From NCBI RefSeq assembly GCF_051401765.1, contig NC_135071.1, positions 12,378,961 through 12,442,960 on the forward strand: DNA of 64,000 bases. The letters are read 5' to 3'. The stretch comes from Calliopsis andreniformis (taxonomy: Eukaryota; Arthropoda; Insecta; Hymenoptera; Andrenidae). Numbering within the stretch: the stretch's first letter is position 1; the number at the start of each line of letters is the position of its first letter. The notes beneath the pieces were generated by a model. It had not been told where the DNA came from and ran no database searches. It saw only the letters and a program-made list of their open reading frames with translations. This document shows positions 11,520 to 23,341 of this stretch, piece by piece. A program made the translations under genes and the position numbers.

Positions 11520-12110
11520 CCATTGTCACTGTGGAAGGAAACGTTCCTGCAATTAGGGCAGCCCGCGGGTCGAGCCGCTTAAATACAAATGATCATAATA
11601 CACAGGACAAGCGCAAACGAGCGTTTGAGCGGTATAGAATAGTCGGAATTGTCATTAAGCCCCGCGGATGGTTCCCCATTGGGACCCGTGGGATCCTCCG
11701 GTTGCGTCTACTGTACATCTAGCTTCGACCGAGCCTAGTCACACGGACGACACACACGTAGAAATCCTTCGATTCCCTTGATTCTTACTTCGACCCCGAC
11801 AGATCTGATATCATCCACCGCCATCCCCAGGGCTCTCACTCATCTGCCGACAAAAGAGCATCTGCGCGATCCGATCTCTCTAATGCTGCTGCAACCTGTT
11901 CACGACTAGCTAGCCCTATGCACAGCATGAATTCATTATCAGTCTAGTATAAACATATTGCCACTATAATCGGGACCAGAGAGGCGGCTTACCAATCCGA
12001 GTCGTGTTCCTACATATTATCCCCCCCACCGTGTCGGACCCTTGCTATCTATTTCGTGGCACACGGTTCTTTCATACGTCAATCAGCTCATGGAATATTG
12101 TGATTTAGTC
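11520..12110. promoter_or_regulatory. GC-richer non-coding island 1
   Basis: Compositionally distinct from the AT-rich surroundings, with CpG-containing blocks and homeodomain/POU-type cores (TGATCATAATA, GTCATTAAG). The 114-codon frame across 11378-11722 has no family features, so a regulatory element is more likely than a gene. Conservation cannot be tested here. Confidence 0.5.
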
Positions 12111-12439
12111 AACTCGAAAGGTGAGAGGTCCTCCGTGTTGCCCTAGTATCAATATCATAGAGATTTCGTTTTCTTCAAGATCATTCGAGTTTGACTGTCC
12201 CTTTTTTATTACTTCTCTTGTTATAGCTGGACTAGAAATATAACATGAATATGTTTGTGGTACTAGACAAGTGAAGTGACAAAAATATTGGAGGATGAGG
12301 GCTTTAGCTTTTTGCAGGACCTCAATTTATTGCTATTATCTTATATTAGACAACGCTTTCATTTGATGTCTCGATTTATCATGTTATATTTCTAGTCAAA
12401 TTGTCATGCAAAATGTCTCGGTACATGTCTCAATGGGGA

Positions 12440-13140
12440 TACTAAAAGAAAATCCCGTTTAAATGCACGAGGAAGCAGGTTTTTAACAAGTTGATCGGAA
12501 ACAATATTTGTAAGGCCAGCCTGCTGGGAAAAGATTGAACTAAAAATAACCGAGGATCCCTCCAGAGGGTCGATATTTCACGTCACCAGTCAGATGATTG
12601 TTCTTTGATAATCGCGTGATGTTTAACCAGTTATTTTTAAAACAGTGAATCGCGGTGAACAAGACTGCTTCTGGTCGAGGGGAGCTGCTCGATGGGAGAA
12701 CCCAGTAAACTATTTAGTCAATTTTGACCGAAAATCGTGGTTAATAAGTTTTGTCGAAGCAACGACGCCAGTTGACGTGGATGATGGGGCGTAGAGATGG
12801 GAGTGTTAGCTAAAAAAATTCTTATTAGACGTAGTCGCTATAGCTGGCAGTCGCATGCACAGACGTGGGTAGACGTGTGTGGTCAATGGCAGGCTGACTG
12901 TGTACTGCAGGACTGCGGTGGCAGGTGACGGCGTGTTGTGAGCTGCATAATGAATAATGCCAAAGCCGAACCACAAGCCGTTCCTGTCCTTCCACTTGGC
13001 TGACTGAATGACAGCCAGTCTAGGAAAAACCGCTGATTGGCTGTACATGCTTCTGGCTCTCGTGCCTGTCACATTCTCTGTGTCTACCTATGTGGGGCTC
13101 GATCGAAATCAAGCTGCACGCCCCGGCTGATTTTCGTGTT
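12440..13140. promoter_or_regulatory. GC-richer non-coding island 2
   Basis: Mixed-composition region with TGCATAATGAATAATG near 12944 and inverted CCAAT-type blocks (CTTGGCTGACTGAATGACAG and GATTGGCTG near 12997-13040). The antisense 88-codon frame shows no recognisable domain. Likely regulatory; no gene supported. Confidence 0.5.
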
Positions 13141-16100
13141 TTCGAGTAAAAGCGAATTCGGTGAATTCTCAATTTCTTTTCAAATATTCCCTATCACCGC
13201 GTAGTAAATGTTTTATTGCGAAAGCTTTGAAAGTCGGTTAAGAACCCGTGGAGTTTTTGCTCTCTGAAAGACCGAATTCATCCAAGTCGTTCGCAAGGAT
13301 ATCGCAGAGGAAAATGGATCACCCTATTGCTATACACAACTCACAATAGAACAGTAGAGTAACGTAGAAGCTTATCGTCTGGCAGTACGTTAGTCGAGAA
13401 TTCATTATTGTCGTTTCTCTTTTTTAATTCGTGATTATTTATTCAGTCGAAACATTTTTGACATTCATCGGAATGGATATTTAGTTCTTGTACCCTGATC
13501 GAATCAATTTTACCCGAAATTTAATTTATTTGTATCTTCGCCTGAAAATGTATTTTAAGTTACTACAGATTTTATGAAATAGAAATGAATTGATTTATAC
13601 TTGGTGGTTATTGGGACGAAGTAAGGGTTAAGAATGTGAAGCCATGATGGAACGAATTTCAGTACCTGTTAAATAGAATTTACAACGTGCAGGATGATAT
13701 TTATAAACAAAGATATAGCCAGTGCATACGGAGCAGTGTTCCTAAAGTTTTCCTGGCACTTTCACGTGTATGGTGCCACCTAGGAAGCTGTATGGTCGAT
13801 GTGATGTTGTTACTGCCACGATATAAATTATAATTAGTGGAGCCCGTAATACCCTTTGAATAAATAATCAACGAGTAGCAGCAACTACCCGTATGCTCGC
13901 CTCCATTTAAGTCAAGGTCTCGGAACTCATTCCTTGTCACACCTTTATGCTCCTGTTAAGTACAAATTTATGCGATAATCATACTTCCCGAGATAAATAC
14001 AAGGCGTTTCCTATGCCGAAAACTTGGAAAAGGATGACTCATTTTCGGAAATTGATTTACACGAATACGTTTCTCAGACTTCATAATGAAATTTTTTAAT
14101 GAACACGAAGAGTGTAATTCATGATCAGGAATTCTCTGCCTCTAAGATTGCACTAATGCTTGAAAGATGTCAAAATTCCTGACTTGCAACCCCTGATAAT
14201 CGTAGCGGTGCTTGGAGGATTGAAAACTACTTTAAAGTAATTAGAGGATTGTCAACCCATCCCAACCCATTGCCTGTTCCCATTAGGGGTGTTCTTCGAG
14301 TGCAGACTCGAGTGGGATGAGCGAGGAAAATCCTAGCTCTCGAACCCTCTCGCATCAGAAATTAGACTAAAATTGCAGCTGAATATCATTTCAAATGACA
14401 GAAAGTGTTACCTCTGTCAACCTATACATACTCGTTACATATAATCCTCTGTATTGGTGAGAGAAATACTTAACAAATCTCAAAATTGGACACATTTATA
14501 TAAGAACAGAACACAACAAATTATTTGTAGTTTTGAAAGGATTCTTCGTCATGTCAAAATGCATCCCATAAATTAATTTTGACTTACGTTAATTAATAGG
14601 AAAGTTCGATGGAATTTTGTTCGCTGATTAAATGACATTTTAAAATAATGGTAATACTGAAACTGAGGAATATAAAACATTTGGTATCGATAGAAGCAGT
14701 TTAAGAATTTGATGTATTTTTCATAGTTCAGTTTCTCAGCGACAAACGGCGAAGGGTTTCCAAAAAAGCTTCCAGAAAGTTTTCTTCTTTGAAATTCGCC
14801 GAATTTGAAATGGTACCGTGGTCTCAGTTTCCTAGAACACTCCTTGCACGCAAATTGGGTTCAACGTGAATACTTAATGCGGGACCGTGGTCGAGCAGGA
14901 GTCAAGGTGCAGTGATGGGAGACAGAGAGGAAAAGGTCGTTTGGCGTCCGTTCGAGGTGCCAACTTAGTTAGACCGTCTAACCAGGCAGCTTCACACGCT
15001 ACATCACGTGCGATGTATCATCGACATTTTCTCCTGCTTACGGCTCTTAAAGGTCTTCTAAAATTGCTTTGTTTAAAACAAACAGAAATATTTCGATGCG
15101 CTACGAATCAACGAATGCTAGATCTTAATGTGCACGATAAACAATGATATTATCTATAGCTACTTGAATGTCTACGTGTACTCTATGGATTTTAATTAAT
15201 TAAAATTACGTTATTAATCAAAGTTAAAACTATTTTTCAAACTTACGATAATTCTGAAACTCCTTGACAAGAAAAATTGTGAGAAGTGATGTATAAGATT
15301 AAAATAGTCTTGCCAAATTCATAATTTAAAGAATATAAGTAGATACAATTACCTTTAAGATGAACGAAAAATATGTCATTCTTCCATTGTGCAAAACTAT
15401 CGATCTACATGTCTACATCTAAAGAGAATAAAGTAAATAGGAATTAAGCAGAATAATATATATGCATTAGCATAATATATGAGACTGAAGAAACTTTTCT
15501 CTTTCATATTACGAAGATATCTCCTTATTGAATACGATACTAAAGGAATACGTTGCATATTACAAACGATCCTGATTTAAAAACCTTCTGATTCGAGTAC
15601 AGGAAAAGTCGCAAGAATATCCGATGTAATACGGTCCTTATACCTTAACAGAAACTTATCATTCCTTAAAACGTATATTTTACCGCGGAAACAATTAACC
15701 CGAGGTAACGTTTCGCGAAAAAAAGAATAGGCAATTAAAAAAGAGTAGCAGTGTCGGCGAGGAAGACGTAATAATCGCGAGGGAAAGGATGATGCTTATT
15801 CTCTAATACAACATTCCGGATGTCCTCGGGCATCGTGGTCACTGCAGTCGCATTAGTTAGGACTAACAACGCTGGCGGACAATCAAAAGCTGATGGGCCA
15901 TGATTCGCTATGATAATGAACCATGAATACGGCATGAGGCGAGTGAGTTGGGGATGGCAACTCCTCGCTTTGCTCGCTAGCCTTCCATACCGTAGCCAAT
16001 GGTCGGGGTTAAAGGGAGCTGAGGTGGGAATATGAAGGGATGAGAAGAGTCGGGCCACCGATGCGCGGTAATACCTCTGTTGACGCTCGGATTAAAGTCT

Positions 16101-16306
16101 TTTTCGACGCGTACATTGAACAGGCTTCCTCGGTATCGAGACACTCCTGCCTTTCCATCACAAGTCGCCCGTCCAGTCAGTATTTATCCCTTAGATCCCG
16201 AATGCAATCCTCCATTCACCGATGAAAGCAGATGACGCGTCGACGTGGTTTAGTTAATGCCAGGTTTGATTCGTGGGTGCAAGGTGTATCGTATGGTGGG
16301 ATAGTA
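13141..16306. other. Gene-free stretch with a GC-richer block near 15.7-16.25 kb
   Basis: No coding exon, RNA gene or clear repeat recognised. The last part (about 15740-16250) is richer in CpG and holds phrases such as ATGATTCGCTATGATAATGAACCATGAATA that look like clustered homeodomain/POU-type cores. The 107-codon antisense frame there has no family features. Confidence 0.5.
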
Positions 16307-16627
16307 AAGGTGGGTCTACGCTACATGTTACATGACAAAGTTATCGTTAGCATTAGACAATCTTTCGTGTTGTAGTTGGCGCCCTTGCTTGTACTTCATT
16401 ATTTTACTTTAACGTTATTGCGCCCTCTCGCGCATTGGTTGCTGTAAGCTGTGCGCAGTTGTTGCACGTCGTTTTGCGTCTCGTGTTTTGTATTCTTATA
16501 TCAATTCTGAACGCGTAACTCTGGGAGTTATATAATTGTTTAGAAAACAGAAAGGAGACATATGTATAAGATCTCTCTTTTCTGTTTTCTAAAAAGTTGT
16601 ACAATATGTAGTGTAGACCCACCTTAA
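16307..16627. mobile_element. MITE, GGTGGGTCTACRCTACAT family
   Basis: 321-bp element whose left end, AAGGTGGGTCTACGCTACAT, matches the reverse complement of its right end (AAGGTGGGTCTACACTACAT). The right half also holds an internal hairpin: a segment with TAGAAAACAGAAAGGAGA pairs with one with CTCTTTTCTGTTTTCTA. No transposase frame. Contains GCGCCCTCTCG near 16420, another CTCF-like core. A partial relative lies at 61756-61868. Confidence 0.5.
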
Positions 16628-16796
16628 TGGTATTGCTTTGTTCTGTCCGTGTAGATATGTTAAGTATTCGAAGACTATAAGCTGGTGTACTATCTAAAGT
16701 GACATGATGACATCATACTTACACTTATATCTATAATACTTACCTACATCGCTATGTAACTGTTACTTGGGATTGGGAAGTTGGCGATTTTCTGTA

Positions 16797-17092
16797 TGGA
16801 TACTAGCAGAGTATTAATCTAGAAGTGATCTCATTACATGTATAATTAGTTAGTTGAAGAACGGTACAAGTCCCAAAAATAACTATTTTAGAATCATCTC
16901 GAAACTATGTCTGGACCTCAAAAACAGTGTGTATTAAGCTATGCAGAAAACAAGTGGACTTAATACGTTTGGCTCTGAGGTCTAGATATATAAAATACAT
17001 ACACAGAACCACACATTGGGTTTAAATATCTCAACCTCTCGTTTTTGGACTTCTACTGTTCTTCAATTCACCGATTCATGTATACTCTACTA
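16797..17092. mobile_element. Foldback/MITE element
   Basis: Left GTTGAAGAACGGTACAAGTCC with following CAAAAATAA matches the reverse complement of the right arm (GAATTGAAGAACAGTAGAAG then TCCAAAAACGA). Outer ends tagcagagtat and atactctacta agree less well, so the borders are approximate. Non-coding. Confidence 0.5.
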
Positions 17093-17181
17093 CAATTCTA
17101 ATATTAATATTATACACCAGTCTTCCAAATAATTTCTCAATCCTTTTCTGAAATTTAAAATGGAAAACTATATTCCTTACA

Positions 17182-17406
17182 TACAGAGTGACTCATTTGA
17201 ATCTCCATACGTAATTATCTCTTACACTACAACTCGTTTCAGAAAATGTTTTAAATGAAACTTACCCCCTTTTGAGTGAGACAAGATCATCACAGAGATG
17301 ATGTCACAAATTTTCTATAGATGGACATATTATTTAAAACGTTTTTTGAAGCGAGCTATAGCTTAGGAGATAATTACATGCGAAACTTCAAATGGGTCAT
17401 CCTGTA
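17182..17406. mobile_element. MITE with ~85-bp terminal inverted repeats, TA-flanked
   Basis: Left end TACAGAGTGACTCATTTGAA; reverse complement of right end TACAGGATGACCCATTTGAA. Similarity continues inward through GTAATTATCTC and TCGYTTCARAAAA for about 85 bp on each side, so most of the 225 bp is palindromic. TA at the borders suggests a Tc1/mariner-type target. No coding capacity. Confidence 0.5.
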
Positions 17407-17539
17407 TAAAATAACATAATACTCTCAATGTTTCTCTGTTCACCTCAACGAAAGGTACCACGAATTTTCAGACACTTAGCTTATTCCTAAATGTCCCAGA
17501 ACGCTTCCTTCGAAATAGATCGACTAGAAACGTCTGTCT

Positions 17540-18240
17540 GGACGGGTAAAGATAGCGCGAGTCATTGTCCAAGACTCTAAACCGGGGAAAGTGCATAAAG
17601 CAAGATCGTGAACGGTGTTGGCAATGTAGTCAGGGGGGTTCGAGGCACACGAGGGCAGGTTAAGGGTAAAATAAGCGGGAGAACGGTTGGCGGGGAGAGG
17701 GTTGGATGGAAAGGGAGTAGGAAAAGCGGCGACGGAGAAGAAGAAGGAGGAATATGCGTGCACGCGAAGGTGCGTGCGCTGTATAACCGCGGAGGCACTG
17801 TTTCAGTGTTTCACAGAGAGAGCTGAGCGGAGCCGAATGACTGAGCGAGGGTGCGGACTCGCGTGGCCCGCATTGGCTGTTGAATTATAAATGAATGGAG
17901 CGTAAGGGCTGTTGCCTAGCAACCGCATACACCACGTTAAGACAAAATGGAGAAGCACGCAGCATCCGTGCGCGGCCTTCGCCACGTTCTCCCTTTCCGC
18001 GTCTCTTTTCTCTTCTGTCGTTTGCCATCGTCTCGGGGACTTCAAGCGAGACTCTTCTCTCTTCAATCCCTCCCCCCCACACTCCCCTCACTTATCCTCC
18101 CTTCTTTGCTCTACCTCAGCGTGCTTTTTCTTCTCTTTACAAAACGCTTTGCTTCGGTTGCCAACGAAGTTCCGAGGGCCATGCCTCCTGATTGACTTTG
18201 AATCCCGGAGAGATGACACTTATCTGGACTGATAATGTTC
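17540..18240. promoter_or_regulatory. CpG-rich island, candidate promoter/enhancer
   Basis: Abrupt rise in GC and CpG within AT-rich DNA. Contains an inverted CCAAT box (GCATTGGCTG near 17870), TTATAAATG at about 17886, an RFX X-box at 17911-17923, and a pyrimidine-rich tract at about 18045-18150. Several overlapping reading frames on both strands are open only because of composition and have no recognisable domains. It could be the promoter of an unannotated non-coding RNA or a distal enhancer. Confidence 0.5.
17911..17923 (+). promoter_or_regulatory. RFX X-box
   Basis: GTTGCCTAGCAAC is a near-perfect palindrome that fits the X-box pattern RYYNYY-N-RRNRAC. RFX factors use such sites to drive ciliary genes in sensory neurons. 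It lies about 35 bp after an inverted CCAAT box. Match by eye; function inferred. Confidence 0.5.
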
Positions 18241-20733
18241 CCGATCAGTTTGTTAAAGCTACCGACGTGGCGGCGCAGTTGTCTTAATCTGTGGTTGGAA
18301 GTAATCTGAAGAATTTAATTTTCATTGTGCTTCAGGGAGTACTCTACTCTGGGAATTTGGGGAGCTAGAGTAGTTTTTGAAATTTAAATAGGGAGAGCTA
18401 CTCTATTGCTTGAAGATTCTTTTAGTTTCTTTGTATTTACTACCATCAATTCGAGAAAAGTGACGTTGCCGTATTTTTTATAACTGCAAGTGTTTTTCTC
18501 TTTTCTGATCCTGTATTTTAGTGAAGAATATGTTTGTTTACTCGATAATAGTTTTAAGTATGTTTAAAATAAGCAGATATCGTGACAGAGTTTTATCCAT
18601 TGCTCCTAACCCAATAAGTTCCACTATAATTTCAGTCTACAGACAAGTAGACACGTTTTCTGTCATTAAATTATTTTGAATCTGGTAAAGTATTAGATTT
18701 TAAAAGTATTATGTTTGTAGACATTGTGAGTAAATTCTAGGTTGAAAAATGTTGAAGTATTTATCATTTTCTGCTGGTATTGCACCCTTAATGTGATTAC
18801 GTTTGGTGCAGTTTGAAGGCAAATCTTGATACATTTTTTTTGTGGATCCTATTTTTGCTGTTTTACATACGTATCCATTAAGCTGATAAGTAGACGTATC
18901 TTTGACGAGAGCAATGAACGTCCATTAGCAAGCTTTGTACCGATCTCTGTAGTTCCCTCCTCACCAACCCCATCAACTTCGCTACCCCGACCATTATGTC
19001 CCGACTATATCGTACGCGGCTAGCCACGTACTGTTCTTCTTCCCATGAGCGCCATTATTCGTTCCTTCTCCGTCTTTGAAATATACCTATTTTCCGATGG
19101 ATCTTGATCTGCTAGATCGTTCAGTGTTTGCGTGCGCATCGCGACGAATAAATTGTCCCTACGAGCTGATGCGTGTGGACGATCCATTTAAGTATCGCTG
19201 AACGAAATTTTATTGCACTGTCACGTTAAATGCGCGGTCAATATTTGTGACGGAGATCAGAGATTAGGATAAAGGCATATCTCTGTTCGAAGTATTGGGC
19301 ACGCAGTTGTTACAATTAATTCAGTTAAACGAAAAAGGAAAGTGTACATTAGTTTGTGCGTAGTGTAATAATTAGAAGATTAATTAACAAATTGAAGTTT
19401 CTGAGATGGTCCTTCAGTTGAGTCTGATTAGTCGTAAGGCACTTCTACTTAGGATTTTGCACTGATGCCCAAGTGGTAACGAGTCGTTTCTATTTATCGC
19501 TAGAATATGTGCTGGGAGTTATTTCTACTTGCCAGTGAAGTCTCTTCTTTCGAGTATGGAAGCATTTTATGAACCTTGCAAAATATTGTTTTTCCTGCTT
19601 TTCGTCTTATTTATATTCAGCATATTTTAAGTGGAGAGAACATTCTCCAAAAAGTTTTGACAGTACTCGTGGAAAATAGTATTTACAAAGTTATTTTTCA
19701 CGTATAAAGTAAAATATACATCTTCATTTGTGACGTTCCCCACAGAACGGAATTTTTAATGCAAGGTATTTTAATAGTAACGACTTCGTTCATACAATGC
19801 GGTAACGAGCTTGTAACCCGTTTTGTATATTTAATATTTGCGAGTAACGTTTTGTTGTTCAAAATATCGTGCTACATCCATTTATTTGTATCATGACCTT
19901 TTTACGCGTACACGGACTCGTTTATTAGCAATCAACAACGTCATATTACTTGACTGAAAAGTTATATACAACTCAAAGTACGGGTAGAATGTATGAATAA
20001 ATAAATCACGAAGGGCAAGAATTGTAAATCATAGGTTTTATTAAAGACTGATTTTAAGTAATTAATAGACAGGATTTTTATGCAATTTCATATTTTCATA
20101 AACACAGTTAAATAAATGGAATCTGAACAAAACTTTGCTTCATCTTTCAAATATTATTCACGCAAGTTTTACGTCGATGGGACAGTATTTTTTTCTCCTA
20201 CGAGCATCGTCTCTCGTCTCTCTTCCTTCACAATCCATTTGAACAGGTCCTTTCGAAACTTTTCTTCACCCAGCGGATCACGTCGCAAATTACGATTGCT
20301 TCCTGGTGACACATAGAAGAGACCAGTTTCAGTCCCAGTACGGCCGAACCAAGCCGATCATCTCAAATTACAAAGGGTATCGGAAACGGATTTATTTCGC
20401 CGCCCTCTTCCACTCTATTATACGCTTATAATAGCTGTGTATAAGCTTCGAATGGATCTCTTCTCTCCAAGCTGATCTGATTCCATGGAATTTGAGGGAA
20501 TGCTTAATGACCAATTTTAGATTCGTAACCATTCAGTTTTGGTAATTTTAATATCGTGGACTAGTGTGGATTGTAATACTAAAAAATAAAGAGGGTATAT
20601 CTACATGAGTCTCTCGTTTGCCAAGTCAGTTAACTCCATAAAAGGAAAATATTAATATTTATTTTAAATATAGGAAATTAAGCATTAATCAAGCAGTTTG
20701 GCACTAAAATTTTAAAGAATTCAAAATGTGGAG
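18241..20733. other. Gene-free AT-rich stretch
   Basis: No exon, RNA gene or repeat family recognised. GC-richer pockets near 18900-19260 and 20170-20500 are unassigned. Short open frames (65-66 codons) look random. Confidence 0.5.
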
Positions 20734-20930
20734 TCAACACTAGAACTGCTATGAGTAACTATTACAAATATCTAAAAAGATATGTAATTTATAAAAATAA
20801 CGTTTCTTCGTATGTTTCTTTTGTATTAACTCAGCATTAACTGAGAAAGAAATAAAGTTTGTAAAGGATGAAATGTGTATAAAGAATAATCATACTAGTT
20901 AATTGACAGTTTTGCTAGGTCTAGTGTTAA
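20734..20930. mobile_element. TTAA-type MITE remnant (AACACTAGAACTGC ends)
   Basis: Left end TCAACACTAGAACTGC, right end CTAGGTCTAGTGTTAA; the right end reversed reads TTAACACTAGACCTAGCAAAACTG. The target-like TTAA and the ends resemble short piggyBac-like MITEs of insects. 197 bp, no coding. Confidence 0.5.
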
Positions 20931-22439
20931 TCACTTTAACATGTGAGCTGCTCATACAAATTTTTCTGAGAATGTTGTACTTGCAGTGTTTTTATTCATA
21001 TGTAAAAGGGGAATTTTCATTCACAAGTTTGCGTGGTGGTGGTTAAATGATGAGAATGGATCGGTTGAAGATGCAAGATACAGAATTGGTCGACTGCTAT
21101 GCGCGTTGGAAAATGCTGGTTCCGTCGTTAGATTAAAAGGATAATAATCAAATATGGTAGAGTTAATTCCCTTGCATCCCGATATAATTCCATGGAAAAT
21201 ATATTTCTCCCCCAATCTGAGGGCCCCACCCAAGCTGTTAAATATAATCTGGTACCGCGTTTGTTACTTCTTACTCTTCCATCTCCTCCTCGTAGTATTC
21301 AAGCTCCCAGCTTCCTCGTGTAGGCTTTGTGGAGGCAGAACAAGGGGTTAACCTCCTCCATTATTCATCCGTTCATTATATATGAATAAATTTTCGAGTA
21401 ATGCCGAGATAAAGCTGCCAAGTTTTAGGTACCTGCTCCGCTTGAATATTTAGGAGACACTGTCACGCAGTACCGTTATGCTCCGTCTTCTCCTTAACTT
21501 TTCGAGATTCATAGAAAACTATAGTCTTCGTCAATACCAGTATCCAACGCCCATTTCACGTCTCGTAAATTAGTTTCTCCCACAATTACACGTTCTGTTG
21601 AAATTTCATTGGCAATACAGGCGTTTGACAGACCTCATAAATAAGTAAATAATTAAGGGAATAGACCTTCTTGAATCAAAGTTCAAGGGTTTAATGGTAA
21701 AAAGAAGAAAATAGGGAATATTCCAAATTATTCATGTAGGGTTTTCAAGGAGTGTTCTAAGAAAAAGAGAAAATTAAATCGAGAACTATCTTCGTGGGGA
21801 ATTTCGTGGGAGAAATGAAATACGTGGTTCGAAATTGTATCGCGAAAAATGCAGACCGTAATTCTGGCGAGACCCACATCAGACGACGAGAAAGAATATA
21901 GTTAGAGCAACAGCGAGTCGATACTCGTTACTTTCGACTAATTTAACGTGATAACGTGACGGCAGACGGGTCAATAGGAATTTACAGTGTTTGCCGACGG
22001 AAATCAAAGCCGGGCACTTAACTGTGTAGACAGACGACAGGCGACGGAGAGAAGTAGCCTGACTGCCGCAGGAGAGGCAATAGAAGGGACGAAAGAAAAG
22101 AGTCAGAAAGGAGGCTGCGAGGATAAAGGGGTGGGAGGAATGTAGGGAAAGAATTGCAGGAAGAGTTCAGGAACGGCGGAAACACCAGAACGATTATAAA
22201 GAAAGCGGAGAACAGGAAAAGGAAGAAAAGGGAGAAAGCACAACAGACAAGTAGGAAGATTAAAAGAACAGCTGAAAAGATGTCCGAGGTTTATCTTTTA
22301 GGAAAAGGGAACAAAAAGCCAGCGGTGAAGATAGAGTAGGTCGGTGGTGCACTAAAAATGTAGACTGGGGAAAGACACTAAGACAGCAAGACTTGGGCTA
22401 CGATGCATTTCGAAGTATCTTGCACGTAGGTGTAAACGT
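20931..22439. other. Gene-free stretch with a purine-rich block
   Basis: No exon recognised. Positions ~22030-22340 are strongly purine-rich on + (AGGA/GAAA runs), which explains the 61-codon frame there. Nothing else assigned. Confidence 0.5.
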
Positions 22440-23341
22440 ACAGGGTATTCGACAACAGATGCAGGAAATGTTAAGGGGTGATACTAAATGGTAGAATAAA
22501 ACGAAAACGAAGAGTGGCGAAATTGTATTTGAAGCTTGATGTCCAAGTTATTAATTGTTAAAAATGTACCTAAGATTCGAGTGGCATGTGTCTGACTCGA
22601 CTTATTCTACTGAAATCGCTGATCTGTAGACTTCTACTGAGAGTAAAATAAATTCCAAGTCAGACACATTTCGGCACGACTTTTAGACGTATTTGTAACA
22701 ACGACGAGTTATTCTACTGGCATCGCTGACCTGGTTTATTCTATTGACAGTAGAATAGGTCCTAAGTCAGACACACTTCAACACGATTTTCACGTGCTCG
22801 TGTAATCAATATCTCGAAAACCAGGTTTCAAACACAATTTCATTATTTTTCCTTTTTGCTCTACTCTTGCGTTTCGAAACGCCCTTTAACCTTTTGAGGT
22901 AGCAAACTTTTTTAAGGCCAAATGGAATAGTTGTATTTTATTTTGTAAATGTATTCCTTTCACAAGCCAAAAACGACAAACAATAGGGAATTTCTCAACG
23001 AATATTTATCTCTAAAAGTTTCCATTGTATATATCTTTTGTAATTATACATGAATTTAAAAAGAAGAACTAAACACACATAGTGTTTAGTTTTCAGCTTT
23101 CAGATTAGCATTATTTTAAAAAAAAATTTGTATTAAAAGTCTGATATTTTTTATAATCTTACACATTAATAAGTACACTTAAATAAAAAAGAATAACTTC
23201 TTATACAAATCCTTTTTTCATAAATAATTTTAATCCGAAGGTACAAAATTAGATACTGGCACAGAAATATGAACAAGTTCCCTATGTGCTAGTCTCCTGC
23301 AAAAGTTTAAAATCTCTAACACCTGTCGTCGAACACCCTGT
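22440..23341. mobile_element. TCAGACACA-family MITE, copy 1, interrupted
   Basis: Left end ACAGGGTATTCGACAACAG, and right end ctgtcgtcgaacaccctgt, are inverted repeats that extend inward (GYAGGAAATGTTAA / GTTAGAGATTTTAA). The centre (about 22580-22770) has the family's signature: GTGTCTGACTCG..TTATTCTACTG and its mirror CAGTAGAATAGGTC..AAGTCAGACACA. The right arm stops matching near 22870 and resumes near 23300, so about 430 bp of AT-rich DNA (with a 10-bp-arm hairpin at 23067-23091) was probably inserted. No transposase. Confidence 0.5.

Noticed and set aside
17577..18232. Cluster of 60-106 codon frames on both strands
   Set aside because: Overlap in nearly all frames within a CpG- and pyrimidine-rich island; treated as regulatory.
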